The notes beneath the pieces were generated by a model, which worked only from the letters and a program-made list of their open reading frames with translations, was not told where the DNA came from and did no database searches. DNA of 64,000 nt, from NCBI GenBank assembly GCA_028870665.1, contig JAGWPB010000006.1:1-64000 (forward strand), read 5' to 3'. The position numbers and the translations under genes were made by a program. The stretch comes from Lysobacteraceae bacterium. GTDB taxonomy: Bacteria; Pseudomonadota; Gammaproteobacteria; Xanthomonadales; Rhodanobacteraceae. Shown in pieces: positions 28,001 to 36,025 of this stretch (its first letter is position 1; every line of letters begins with the position of its first letter).

Positions 28001-28409
28001 CCGGTGTCCAGCCCAGCACCACGTTGTCCGGCGCGGTGAGGATCTTCCCGCCCATCGCCGCGTTGACCGAACGCCAGGTCAGTTGCCTGACCGGGCCACC
28101 CGCAGCGGCGATCACGTAGACGTCGGTGTTGCCGCGATACCAGCCGGTGAAGGCGATCCATTCGCCGTCGGGCGAAAACACCGGATGCGAGTCATACCCG
28201 GAGTCGGAAGTCAGGCGCGTGGCCTCGCCACCCTGTGTGCCCACCTTCCACAAGGCGCCCCCGGCCTCGAACACCACCGTGCTGCCGTGGATCGTCGGGT
28301 AGCGTATCAACGCCTGGATCGGACCTGACGCCGGGGCTGCCGCGGCCAGCGCCAGGACAGGGAACGCCCACGCCAGCAGCGCGGTGCAGAACTTGACGGA
28401 CACCTTCAT
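25038..28409 (-). CDS. Tricorn-type exported protease (S41)
   Basis: A 1123-residue protein with a signal peptide (about residues 1-22). Two WD40-like beta-propellers follow (up to about residue 660), with repeated HPVFSPDGEWIAFTG-type blades, then a linker rich in Lys/Ala/Pro, a helical core, a PDZ domain and the S41 protease domain. The tricorn catalytic set is visible: S769-H770 in GESH, an NLGG oxyanion segment, and S994 in SDGD, the expected nucleophile. The start at 28409 gives a proper signal peptide. Tricorn degrades oligopeptides, and exported homologues probably do so in the periplasm. An upstream 14-bp palindrome may be an operator. Confidence 0.92.
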   Translation of the reverse strand: MKVSVKFCTALLAWAFPVLALAAAAPASGPIQALIRYPTIHGSTVVFEAGGALWKVGTQGGEATRLTSDSGYDSHPVFSPDGEWIAFTGWYRGNTDVYVIAAAGGPVRQLTWRSVNAAMGGKILTAPDNVVLGWTPDSKDVVFLSRRDSFNPQIERAFEVPVTGGLPVALPMPWTGPLAFNASGSAVVYNKLAHMLRPFHRKDYYGGQADNLFSYDLASGASTQLTHWKGEDTYPMWDGDTLFFASDRGKNGVLNLWQRNLKTGATVQLTDFPSYDVDWPSLGNSGIALSDGGRLYVYSFATGKLAQVPVTVPLDGARTLPYEYAAGKMIHGADVAPDGKLAVFSARGALFTVPAGYGHTTEISQTAASNDKDPSWSPDGRWIAYIRDTGIDSQVMLRPADGQGPVRALTAQGRLSYAGPLLWSPDSDWLTCTDSRQRLWLIDVKTGARKEVTSDPQKIIGAFQDVAFSPDSRWLAFSKHLPNHLHGLFIYGLGDGQLHAVSRGDFNDIDPAFSQDGKYLYFVSARLVNPVLSSYNFGASGVVPDGLYVTTLAAATPSPLAPRTREPSAPKPKAAAKAKAKGKPHPPAVKIDFDGLIERAVQVPVPASNIAQVAEAKGVVYYVTVPVPVLGGAIPGEMPELRAYDLAKRKVLTLVPGIGGGFALSADGSTLLYRAKSQWMLRPAIFAPKAKAKPLDTARMQMQIDPRREWAEIFNESWRNVRDYFVNPELIKTRWAALGDRYRALLPLAQSRADVNWIIANMIGSLGESHMYVFGGDMGWRTPPQPTAGLGAEFALNAGAGRYYLKRIFHGDNTVPGYTAPLAQPGLKVQPGDYVLAINGHELKAPTNPYQLLQGTLGQTIALQLAASPGGKPWTILVRPVVNSGKLHLLHWINDNRREVSKLSGGTIGYVYLDDMEATGLHEFVRQYYSQLTKPGLIIDDRWNLGGFIDTILFNQLNQRMVGAWTNRHGAYNQSPADAYIGHLAALINGGSASDGDIFAYRFQQYHLGPTIGSRTWGGVRGYQAPFRLLDGGAQVVSEIAMYGTDSKWVVENIGVVPSIEQHVDPGLLARTGRDTQIERAVAVLKQEIQQRPTPVPPPPPWLPAFPTQPAYPPCPVTSGSCQ

Positions 28410-28614
28410 GACCACTCCTTCGGCAAGGATCGGCGCGGTCCGGCCGCGCAGCGGCGCCCTGCCGGGCCCTGCGGGCGATGACCGCCGGGCCGCTGCTTCG
28501 CGCGGCGTCCTGGTGCATGCGATCACCGCGCTCAGGGTCACAAGGCAACCCTGAGCAGACCGGCGAGAGGCACCGCAAGTTCCGGCAGCATCTCGCAACT
28601 TGCCGGCGGAAATG

Positions 28615-28628
28615 CTACGAAGTCGTAG
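28615..28628. promoter_or_regulatory. CTACGA-AG-TCGTAG palindrome
   Basis: A perfect 6-bp inverted repeat with a two-base centre lies about 206 bp upstream of the tricorn-type protease start and just past the GST stop. Symmetric TACGAnnTCGTA-like sites are the kind bound by small dimeric repressors such as BlaI-type proteins. Assignment is a guess. Confidence 0.3.
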
Positions 28629-28679
28629 GATTCACGCGGTGCGTCCGCCGCCGCCGCGCAGCGCCGTGCGACCAGGCCG

Positions 28680-29375
28680 CTAGCCCGGGCGCCCCTGGCC
28701 GAACAGGATGCGCCGCGCCTCGGCGCTGCCGGTGTCGTGCTGCGTGCGATAGGGTTCGCCGCGGGCATAGGCGCGCTGCGTCGCCGGACGCGCGGCGATG
28801 ATCTCGTACCAGCGCTTGAGGTGCGGGAAATCCTCCAGCCGCATGCTTTGGCGTTCGTGCGACACGATCCACGGATAGCAGGCCATGTCGGCGATGGTGT
28901 ACGCGTTGCCGGCGACGAAGGCGCGATCGGCGAGACGCCGGTCGAGCACGCCGTACAGGCGCCGCGTCTCGTTGACGTAGCGCTCGATCGCGTAGGGAAT
29001 CTTCTCCGGCGCGTAGCCGCTGAAATGATGGTTCTGGCCCAGCATCGGCCCCAGGCCGGCCATCTGCCAGAACAGCCATTGCAGGGTCTCGACGCGCCCG
29101 CGCAGATCGTCGGGCAGGAACCTGCCCGTCTTTTCGGCGAGATAGAGCAGGATCGCGCCGGACTCGAACACGCTCACCGGCGCGCCGCCGCCCGCGGGTG
29201 CCGTGTCGAGGATCGCCGGCATGCGGTTGTTGGGCGCGATCCTGAGGAATCCCGGATCGAACTGCTCGCCCTTGCCGATGTTGACCGGCCGGATCACGCA
29301 ATCGAGGCCGGCCTCCTCGAGAAACAGCGTGATCTTGTGACCGTTGGGCGTCGGCCAGTAGTAGAGCTCGAGCAT
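28680..29375 (-). CDS. Glutathione S-transferase (YghU/Ure2p-like)
   Basis: A 231-residue cytosolic GST. The N-terminal thioredoxin-like domain has YYWPTPNGHKITLFLEEAG and ends with the ESGAILLYLAEKTGRF glutathione-binding block. The TPNGHK motif is typical of the nu-class/YghU-Ure2p group, which has disulfide-bond oxidoreductase activity toward glutathione. The all-helical C-terminal domain carries AYTIADMACYPWI. The start at 29375 begins exactly at the first strand (MLELYYW). It is followed, 270 bp away, by the protease gene on the same strand. Confidence 0.93.
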   Translation of the reverse strand: MLELYYWPTPNGHKITLFLEEAGLDCVIRPVNIGKGEQFDPGFLRIAPNNRMPAILDTAPAGGGAPVSVFESGAILLYLAEKTGRFLPDDLRGRVETLQWLFWQMAGLGPMLGQNHHFSGYAPEKIPYAIERYVNETRRLYGVLDRRLADRAFVAGNAYTIADMACYPWIVSHERQSMRLEDFPHLKRWYEIIAARPATQRAYARGEPYRTQHDTGSAEARRILFGQGRPG

Positions 29376-29550
29376 GATGACACTCCACAGCGTGGGGCCT
29401 GCATGCACATTGCAGCACCCGGCGGTAAATTCAATCGCGGCATCCGCGTCCACCGGGCCGGGGGTCTTCGCCGTCGCCATCCGCCACGACCGCAACCGAT
29501 CCGCCCTGTTGTCGCGGACACAGCAGCGGCATCCGCCGCGCGCGCCGGTA

Positions 29551-30897
29551 TCACTTGCCGATGCAGAAGCCGGCAAAGATCGCGCCGAGCAGGTCGTCGG
29601 CACTGACCGCGCCGGTGATCGTGCCCAGCGCCTGTGCGGCCTGGCGCAGATCCTCGGCGACCAGTTCCGGCGCGCGTTGCACGGCGAGCGCGGCGGCGGC
29701 GGCCGCGAGCGCGGCATCGGCTTGCTGCAGCGCCTCGACGTGGCGCTGACGCGCGGTGAAGGCATCTGCTTCACTGCAGCCGCCGGAATGACGCGCCAAT
29801 TCCGCGCGCAGGTCATCAAGACCGGCACCGGTACGCGCGGACAGATGCAGCCAGGCGCGGCCGGCGCGGGTTTCGACGCGTGCCGCGGGATCGGCCTGGA
29901 GATCGCACTTGTTGACGACCACCAGTGCAGCGGCCCCGTCGGGCAGGCCATCGAGCAGGGTGAGATCGGCTTCGACGTGCGCCATCTCGCTGACCAGCAC
30001 CGCCAAGTCACAGCGGGCGAGCGCGGCACGGGCGCGGCGCACGCCTTCCTGCTCGATCGCATCGCCGCTGTCGCGCAAGCCTGCGGTATCGATCAGTTCG
30101 ATGCCGACGCCATCGATCAGCAGTTCGGCGTGCAGGGTGTCGCGGGTGGTGCCCGGCATCGCGGTGACGATCGCGCGATCCTCGCCGGCGAGCGCGTTGA
30201 GCAGGCTGGACTTGCCGGTGTTGGGCCGGCCGATCAGCACCGCGCGCGCACCGCGCGCAAGGCGCACGCCGCGGCGGGCATCGGCGATCAGCGCCGCAAC
30301 CGCGGCGCGCACCCTCGCGAGCCCTGCGGCAAGCGCGGGATCAGCGAGCAGTTCGAGCTCTTCATCGGCAAAGTCGATCGCCGCCTCGACCTGCACTCGC
30401 AACGCGGTCAGCGCAACGACAAGGCTGTGCACGCGCCGCGAGAACGCGCCGGCCAGCGCGCGCTGCGCGGCGCGTGCAGCGGATTCACTGCGTGCCGCGA
30501 TCAGGTCGGCGACTGCCTCGGCCTGGGCCAGGTCGAGCTTGCCGTTGAGAAAGGCGCGCTCGGTGAATTCGCCAGGACGGGCGCGCCGGGCGCCGAGCTC
30601 GAGCACGCGGTGCAACAGCAGATCCAGCACGACCGGGCTGCCGTGCGCGTGCAACTCGAGCACGTCCTCGCCGGTGTAGGACGCCGGTGCCGCGAAATAC
30701 AGCGCGAGACCGCGCTCGATCGGCGCGCTATCCCCATCCAGGAATGCCGCGTAGTGCGCGCGCCGCGGCTGCGGCATGAAGCCGAGCAGGGAGCTCGCGA
30801 TCGCCGGCACCGCGGGTCCCGACACCCGCAGCACGCCGATGCCGCCCGCTCCGGCGGGCGTGGCGATGGCGGCGATGCTGTCGGGATCTGCGCGCAT
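29551..30897 (-). CDS. mnmE: tRNA uridine-5-carboxymethylaminomethyl modification GTPase
   Basis: A 448-residue GTPase that, with MnmG, modifies U34 of certain tRNAs using methylene-tetrahydrofolate. The N-terminal folate-binding domain starts IAAIATPAGAGGIGVLRVSG. The G domain inserted in the helical region has Walker A GRPNTGKSSLLNAL, switch GTTRD, DTAGL and NKCD. The protein ends FCIGK, the C-x-G-K motif essential in the family. It lies 16 bp after yidC, as in most gammaproteobacterial origins. Confidence 0.98.
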   Translation of the reverse strand: MRADPDSIAAIATPAGAGGIGVLRVSGPAVPAIASSLLGFMPQPRRAHYAAFLDGDSAPIERGLALYFAAPASYTGEDVLELHAHGSPVVLDLLLHRVLELGARRARPGEFTERAFLNGKLDLAQAEAVADLIAARSESAARAAQRALAGAFSRRVHSLVVALTALRVQVEAAIDFADEELELLADPALAAGLARVRAAVAALIADARRGVRLARGARAVLIGRPNTGKSSLLNALAGEDRAIVTAMPGTTRDTLHAELLIDGVGIELIDTAGLRDSGDAIEQEGVRRARAALARCDLAVLVSEMAHVEADLTLLDGLPDGAAALVVVNKCDLQADPAARVETRAGRAWLHLSARTGAGLDDLRAELARHSGGCSEADAFTARQRHVEALQQADAALAAAAAALAVQRAPELVAEDLRQAAQALGTITGAVSADDLLGAIFAGFCIGK

Positions 30898-30913
30898 GGG
30901 CGCACCGCGTTGC

Positions 30914-32599
30914 TCAGGCCGCGGCCTTGGCGTCCCGGGCGTTGTAGCGACGCATGATGAACCACTGCTGCAGCAGGCCAGTGAGCCCGTTGGTCACCCA
31001 GTACAGCACCAGCCCGGAGGGGAAGAACGCGAACATGAAGGCGAATAACAGCGGCATCGCCTTCATGATCTTGGCCTGGGTCGGATCCATGCCCACCATC
31101 GGCGTCAGGAACTGCTGCGCCAGCATCACCGCCGCGTTGAGGACCGGCAGCACGAAGTAGGGGTCCGGCGCCGACAGGTTCTGCAGCCAGCCGAAGAACG
31201 GCGCCTGGCGCAGCTCGACACTCTCCAGCAGCACCCAGTACAGAGCGAAGAACACCGGAATCTGCACCAGCATTGGCCAGCAGCCGGCGAGCGGATTGGC
31301 CTTCTCCTTCTGATACAGCTCCATCATGGCCTGCTGCATCTTGACCTTGTCGTCGCCGTAGCGCTCTTTCAGCGCCTGGATGCGCGGCGCCAGCTTGCGC
31401 ATCTTCGCCGCCGAGGTGTACTGCTTTTCGCTGAGCTTGAAAAACACCGCCTTGATCAGCAGCACCAGCAGGATGATCGCCAGCCCCCAGTTGTGGGTCA
31501 GCCGGTGCAGCTCGACCAGCACCCAGTGCAGCGGCTGCGCGAGCACGGTGAACATGCCGTAGTCCACGGTCAGTTCGAGTCCGGGCGCGACCTGCTGCAG
31601 CAGACTCTGCAGCTTGGGGCCGACGAACAGGTTCGCCGTGCTGCTTGTCGTCTGGCCCGGGGCGACGGTGAATGCCGGTCCCAGCGTGCGCATCACGTAG
31701 CGCACGCTGCCGTCGGCGTTCACCGCGGCACTCTGGAAAGTCTGGGCGCCGGCACTGCCGGGAATCCATGCGGCGAGAAAGTAATGCTGCACCATCGCCA
31801 CCCAGCCGCCGCTGACGGGCTTGTTGAGCGGTTCGCTGGCGATCTTCTCGTAGGGCAGCTTCTGGAACTTGTCGGCGGGACCGTACCAGGCCGGTCCGTT
31901 GTAACTGTGCGAAGCGGGATCGGACAGGCCGAACAGATGGCTGCTGGGCGCGGGCGGTGCCACGCGGGTCAGCTGCTCATAGGCGTTGCCGGTCCAGGAC
32001 GTGCTGCCGCGGTTGCTCACCTGCTCGGTCAGGGCCACCACGTAGCTGCCGCGGGTGAAGGTGTAACGCTTGAGCACGCTGACGCCGCTGGCGGCATCGG
32101 TCCAGGTCAGATCGACATGCAGCGTGTTCTGTCCGGGCGCCAGGGCGTAGTCGGTTTGCGCGGCATGGAACACCGCGGTGTGGTCTGGCGCCTTGCCATT
32201 GGCGCTGACCAATCCGCTTTGCGCGACAAAGTAATCGGCCGCGCCCGCGTGCAGCAAATCGACCCGCGCCGGCTGACCGGGTTCGACGGCGTAGTCGAGC
32301 AGCTCGGCGCGATCCAGCGTGCCGCCGCGAGTATCGATGCCGAGGTCGAGCAGGTCGGTGCGCACGTGTATCTGCTCGCCGTGCGTCTGCGCTCGCGTTG
32401 CAACGGTCGGAATCTCCGGCGCGCGAGGTGCCGTCAGAGCCGCCGTCGCGGATGGCGTGACCTTCCCGGACGCAGGCTGCGTCGTTGCCGTCGTCGCAAC
32501 GGGAACCGGCGCGGTCGCATAGTCTGTCTGCCACGTCGTCCACAGCAGATAGGCCACAAACAGCAGCGCAAAGACGAGGAACGTGCGCGTTTGATTCAT
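30914..32599 (-). CDS. yidC: Membrane protein insertase YidC
   Basis: A 561-residue inner-membrane insertase that folds and inserts proteins with or without SecYEG. It has an N-terminal membrane anchor (MNQTRTFLVFALLFVAYLLW), a large periplasmic domain of the gram-negative type, and five C-terminal membrane helices with the conserved hydrophilic groove arginine region (KLSEKQYTSAAKMRKLAPRIQALKERYGDD is the coiled-coil loop, here quoted only by its bounds near residues 375-405). It is transcribed with rnpA upstream (61-bp gap) and mnmE downstream. Confidence 0.97.
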   Translation of the reverse strand: MNQTRTFLVFALLFVAYLLWTTWQTDYATAPVPVATTATTQPASGKVTPSATAALTAPRAPEIPTVATRAQTHGEQIHVRTDLLDLGIDTRGGTLDRAELLDYAVEPGQPARVDLLHAGAADYFVAQSGLVSANGKAPDHTAVFHAAQTDYALAPGQNTLHVDLTWTDAASGVSVLKRYTFTRGSYVVALTEQVSNRGSTSWTGNAYEQLTRVAPPAPSSHLFGLSDPASHSYNGPAWYGPADKFQKLPYEKIASEPLNKPVSGGWVAMVQHYFLAAWIPGSAGAQTFQSAAVNADGSVRYVMRTLGPAFTVAPGQTTSSTANLFVGPKLQSLLQQVAPGLELTVDYGMFTVLAQPLHWVLVELHRLTHNWGLAIILLVLLIKAVFFKLSEKQYTSAAKMRKLAPRIQALKERYGDDKVKMQQAMMELYQKEKANPLAGCWPMLVQIPVFFALYWVLLESVELRQAPFFGWLQNLSAPDPYFVLPVLNAAVMLAQQFLTPMVGMDPTQAKIMKAMPLLFAFMFAFFPSGLVLYWVTNGLTGLLQQWFIMRRYNARDAKAAA

Positions 32600-32660
32600 T
32601 GCGTGGAGGATCCGAATGGGCGCCGGGGGCAGGGTGAGGATGCGAGACGCCGGCTGCCGG

Positions 32661-33041
32661 TCAGTCGCTGATTGTGCCGGTGGGTGGCAACGGCTTCAAT
32701 GACTGCAAACGCGGCCACAAGCGATCCAGTTCGGCGCGCAGGATCGCATTGTCCACGGTGGCAGCTTCGCTGCGAGCGATCAGCAACAGATCCAGCGGCG
32801 GCAGTTTTGCGCGCATGCGGCGGAACGATTCACGCATCTGCCGCTTGATGCGATTGCGTACGACCGCGCGTTTGGAGACGCGGCGTGAAACAGCCATTCC
32901 CATGCGTGCACTGGCACCGGCAGCCGTCGCGTATCGAATCAGCACGTAGCGGCCGGCGAGACGGCCCGGCGCATCGCGCATGGCCAGAAAGTCGGCGGCG
33001 CGGCGAAGCCGCGTCGCCCGCGGCAGGCCGACGTCGCCCAT
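32661..33041 (-). CDS. rnpA: Ribonuclease P protein component
   Basis: A 126-residue basic protein that assists the RNase P RNA in removing tRNA 5' leaders. The signature RNRIKRQMRESFR is present. The start at 33041 (MGDVGLPRATRLRRAADFL) is chosen because it aligns with the usual N-terminal LxxxxdF segment. The gene begins 8 bp past the rpmH stop. No yidD gene is found in the 61 bp before yidC, although many gammaproteobacteria carry it there. Confidence 0.95.
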   Translation of the reverse strand: MGDVGLPRATRLRRAADFLAMRDAPGRLAGRYVLIRYATAAGASARMGMAVSRRVSKRAVVRNRIKRQMRESFRRMRAKLPPLDLLLIARSEAATVDNAILRAELDRLWPRLQSLKPLPPTGTISD

Positions 33042-33049
33042 CGTCGGAT

Positions 33050-33184
33050 TTACGGAATCAGGCGCTTGCGGCCCTTGGCACGCCGCGCCGCGATGATCTT
33101 GCGGCCGTCGGCCGTCTTCATGCGCGCGCGAAAGCCGTGCGTGCGTGCGCGCTTGAGGTTGCTGGGTTGAAAGGTGCGCTTCAT
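33050..33184 (-). CDS. rpmH: 50S ribosomal protein L34
   Basis: A 44-residue, highly basic ribosomal protein. [19 protein letters not shown] and the [16 protein letters not shown] tail are the full family signature. It heads the rpmH-rnpA-yidC-mnmE operon and diverges from dnaA, marking the origin region. Start and stop are unambiguous. Confidence 0.98.
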   Translation of the reverse strand: MKRTFQPSNLKRARTHGFRARMKTADGRKIIAARRAKGRKRLIP

Positions 33185-33335
33185 GGCGTCTTGCCTCGAA
33201 AAAGACTTGGGATTGTCGGGTCGCGACCGCCGCACTGTCAACCATGAGCTGCGGCGGAGGCGCGTGACGAGGCTGCTACACTCGTTCGTCCTGCCGGCGC
33301 ATCGCGCCTCTACTGCCCCACGGACCCTGCGAGCC

Positions 33336-34652
33336 ATGAGCACACTCTGGCAGCGCTGCCTCGAACGCCTGGATGGCGAGCTCAGCGCAGAAGACCTGCA
33401 TACCTGGTTGATGCCGCTGCAAGCGCTCGAGGACGGCGAAGGATTGCGTCTGTTTGCACCCAACGCCTACACCGTGGACACGGTTCGGCTGCACTATCTG
33501 TCGCGGATCGGCGTCGTGCTGGAGCATCTGATCGGTCACCCGGTACCCGTGCACCTGGAGGTCGGCAGCGCACGGCCGCGACTGCTGCGCGCCAGCGCGA
33601 CGGCGGCGGCGGCGCCGATGACGCCCGAGTTCGAACACAACCTTGATCCCAGCTACACGTTCGACACCTTCGTCGAGGGCAAGTCCAACCAGCTTGGCAA
33701 GGCCGCGGCGATGCAGGTCGCGCAGAATCCGGGCCACGCCTACAACCCGTTGTTGCTGTACGGCGGCACCGGCCTCGGCAAAACGCACCTGATGCACGCG
33801 GCCGGCAACATGATCCGCAACCACAAACCCGGCACCAAGGTGCTGTACCTGCGTTCGGAACAGTTCGTCGGCTCGATGATCGAAGCGTTGCGTACCAAGA
33901 ACATGGACGATTTCAAGCGCCGCTTCCGTTCGGTCGACGCGCTGCTGATCGACGACATCCAGTTCTTTGCCGGCAAGAACACCACTCAGGAAGAGTTCTT
34001 CCACACCTTCAACACGCTGTTCGACGGCAAGCAGCAGATCATCCTCACCTGTGACCGTTACCCGAAGGAAGTCGAGAACCTGGAGCCGCGACTGAAATCG
34101 CGTCTGGGCTGGGGATTGTCGGTGGCCATCGAGCCGCCGGACTTCGAAACCCGTGCCGCGATCCTGCTGGCCAAGGCGCATGGCAAAGGCATGGCGTTGC
34201 CGGAAGACGTCGCCTTGCTGCTGGCGCGTCGCATTCGCTCGAACGTGCGCGACCTCGAAGGCGCACTGAACACGCTGTCGGCGAGGGCCAACTTCTTTGC
34301 GCGCCCGATCACGCTCGAGTTCGCCCAAGAGACCCTGCGCGACCTGCTTTCCGTGCATCAGCTGGCGGTGACGGTACCGAACATCCAGAAAACCGTCGCC
34401 GACTACTACCAGGTGCGGTTGTCGGATCTGCTGTCGAAGCGTCGCGTGCGCTCCCTGGCGCGCCCCCGGCAGCTGGCAATGACATTGGCCAAGGATCTGA
34501 CCGAGCACAGCCTGCCGGAAATCGGCGAGGCCTTCGGCGGTCGCGACCACACGACGGTGATGCACGCGTGCAAGACCATCCGCAGCCTCTGCGACAACGA
34601 CGCGCGAATGCGGCAGGATTGGGACAAACTGATCCGTATACTCACGGGGTGA
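33336..34652 (+). CDS. dnaA: Chromosomal replication initiator DnaA
   Basis: A 438-residue AAA+ initiator. Domain I starts [17 protein letters not shown] and the linker domain II is short. The AAA+ part contains Walker [17 protein letters not shown] and Walker [10 protein letters not shown]. Domain IV carries the DnaA-box-reading helix-turn-helix with [15 protein letters not shown]. The ATG at 33336 matches the family start; an earlier in-frame ATG would run through the rpmH promoter. DnaA boxes lie immediately downstream in the dnaA-dnaN gap. Confidence 0.98.
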   Translation: MSTLWQRCLERLDGELSAEDLHTWLMPLQALEDGEGLRLFAPNAYTVDTVRLHYLSRIGVVLEHLIGHPVPVHLEVGSARPRLLRASATAAAAPMTPEFEHNLDPSYTFDTFVEGKSNQLGKAAAMQVAQNPGHAYNPLLLYGGTGLGKTHLMHAAGNMIRNHKPGTKVLYLRSEQFVGSMIEALRTKNMDDFKRRFRSVDALLIDDIQFFAGKNTTQEEFFHTFNTLFDGKQQIILTCDRYPKEVENLEPRLKSRLGWGLSVAIEPPDFETRAAILLAKAHGKGMALPEDVALLLARRIRSNVRDLEGALNTLSARANFFARPITLEFAQETLRDLLSVHQLAVTVPNIQKTVADYYQVRLSDLLSKRRVRSLARPRQLAMTLAKDLTEHSLPEIGEAFGGRDHTTVMHACKTIRSLCDNDARMRQDWDKLIRILTG

Positions 34653-34853
34653 ACCCTGTGGGTAACTCGGCGGAGTGTTCGGACGGCAAAGTTATCCCCA
34701 GAATACACACCGGCAAGAACGCTGCTTCCGGCCCAAGGTCTCCATCGCAACCAATTGAATATAAAAATAAAATAGGCCTTCTGCGCTTATCCACCGAACC
34801 AGCAACAGCTACCAGAATTTCTTTATCAACAAAGCACTGGAACAGGATGCGCC
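34653..34853. other. Putative replication origin (oriC) between dnaA and dnaN
   Basis: The 201-bp gap holds four DnaA-box-like 9-mers: the reverse complement of TTACCCACA at 34657-34665, TTATCCCCA at 34692-34700, TTATCCACC at 34787-34795 and TTATCAACA at 34823-34831. Between them, about 34752-34775, is the most AT-rich stretch of the window (aattgaatataaaaataaaata), a candidate unwinding element. Each box has one or two deviations from TTATCCACA. Location and content fit oriC; the rpmH-dnaA gap shows no boxes. Confidence 0.8.
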
Positions 34854-35954
34854 ATGCGATTCAGCACTCAGCGAGAAGCCTTGCTCAAACCATTGCAGCA
34901 GGTAGTCGGCGTGGTCGAGCGGCGTCAGACCTTGCCGGTCCTGTCCAATCTTCTGGCTCAGGTTCGGGGTGATCGACTGGCATTGACCTCGACCGATCTG
35001 GAAGTCGAGATGGTTGCTTCCGCGGAGGTGCAGCAACCCGCCGAGGGTGAAATCACGCTGCCGGCACGCAAACTGTTCGACATCGTGCGAGCGCTGCCGG
35101 ACGGAGTGCGGATTGAGCTCAAGCTCAGCGGAGATCGTGCCTCGCTGACCGCAGGCCGCAGCCGTTACACGCTAGCTACCTTGCCTGCCAGCGAGTTTCC
35201 GACCCTGGATGCCATCGACGTGGTCGAGCGCGTGCAGCTGCAGGAATCCGTGTTGAAGGCCTTGATGGATCGCACCGCCTTTGCGATGGCCAATCAGGAT
35301 GTCCGTTTTTACCTCAATGGCATGCTGTTTGATCTGCGCGAGAGCGGACTTCGCTGCGTGGCAACCGACGGGCATCGCCTCGCCATGGCGGAGACGGAGC
35401 TGGCGGCCGGAGCCACGGCGCGCAGGCAGATCATTCTTCCGCGCAAGGGGGTGAACGAACTGGGTGGCCTGCTGGAGCCGAGCGATGTCACCGTGGAACT
35501 GGAAGTGGCGCGAAATCACGTGCGCGTGCGGCGCGGCGACGTGGTGTTCACGTCCAAACTGATCGACGGTCGATTTCCTGACTACGAGGCCGTGCTGCCG
35601 ATCGGAGCTGACAAGACCGCCGAGTTGGACCGCGACGCGCTGCGTGCCGCGCTGCAGCGGGCTGCCATCCTGTCGAACGAGAAGTATCGCGGTGTGAAGC
35701 TTGAGCTCAATCCAGGCAAGCTGCGTATCGTGGCCCACAATCCCGAGCAGGAGGAGGCCGTCGAGGAAATCGAAGCCGATACCGCGATCAGCGAGCTCGC
35801 GGTTGGTTTCAACGTCGGCTATTTGCTGGACGCGCTGGGCGCGTTGCGCAGTGATCGAGTGCGATTGAACCTCCGTGATGCCCAGTCGAGTTGCCTGATC
35901 CAGGGTGTTCCCGATGAGCAGGCGCGACACGTGGTCATGCCGTTGCGTCTCTGA
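34854..35954 (+). CDS. dnaN: DNA polymerase III beta subunit (sliding clamp)
   Basis: A 366-residue clamp subunit built from three similar domains that dimerises around DNA. MRFSTQREALLKPLQQVVGVVERRQTLPVL is quoted here only by its ends; the KPL and RRQTLPVLSN segments are the usual first-domain motifs. The C-terminus VVMPLRL is the conserved partner-binding pocket strand. It is followed by recF 71 bp later in the standard origin order. Confidence 0.98.
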   Translation: MRFSTQREALLKPLQQVVGVVERRQTLPVLSNLLAQVRGDRLALTSTDLEVEMVASAEVQQPAEGEITLPARKLFDIVRALPDGVRIELKLSGDRASLTAGRSRYTLATLPASEFPTLDAIDVVERVQLQESVLKALMDRTAFAMANQDVRFYLNGMLFDLRESGLRCVATDGHRLAMAETELAAGATARRQIILPRKGVNELGGLLEPSDVTVELEVARNHVRVRRGDVVFTSKLIDGRFPDYEAVLPIGADKTAELDRDALRAALQRAAILSNEKYRGVKLELNPGKLRIVAHNPEQEEAVEEIEADTAISELAVGFNVGYLLDALGALRSDRVRLNLRDAQSSCLIQGVPDEQARHVVMPLRL

Positions 35955-36025
35955 CCGCGACACCGCTCGGGTTGCCCCGCCGCCGCAGGCCGGTGGCATG
36001 TGCCGGCGCTTTCCTGTGAGCCTCC

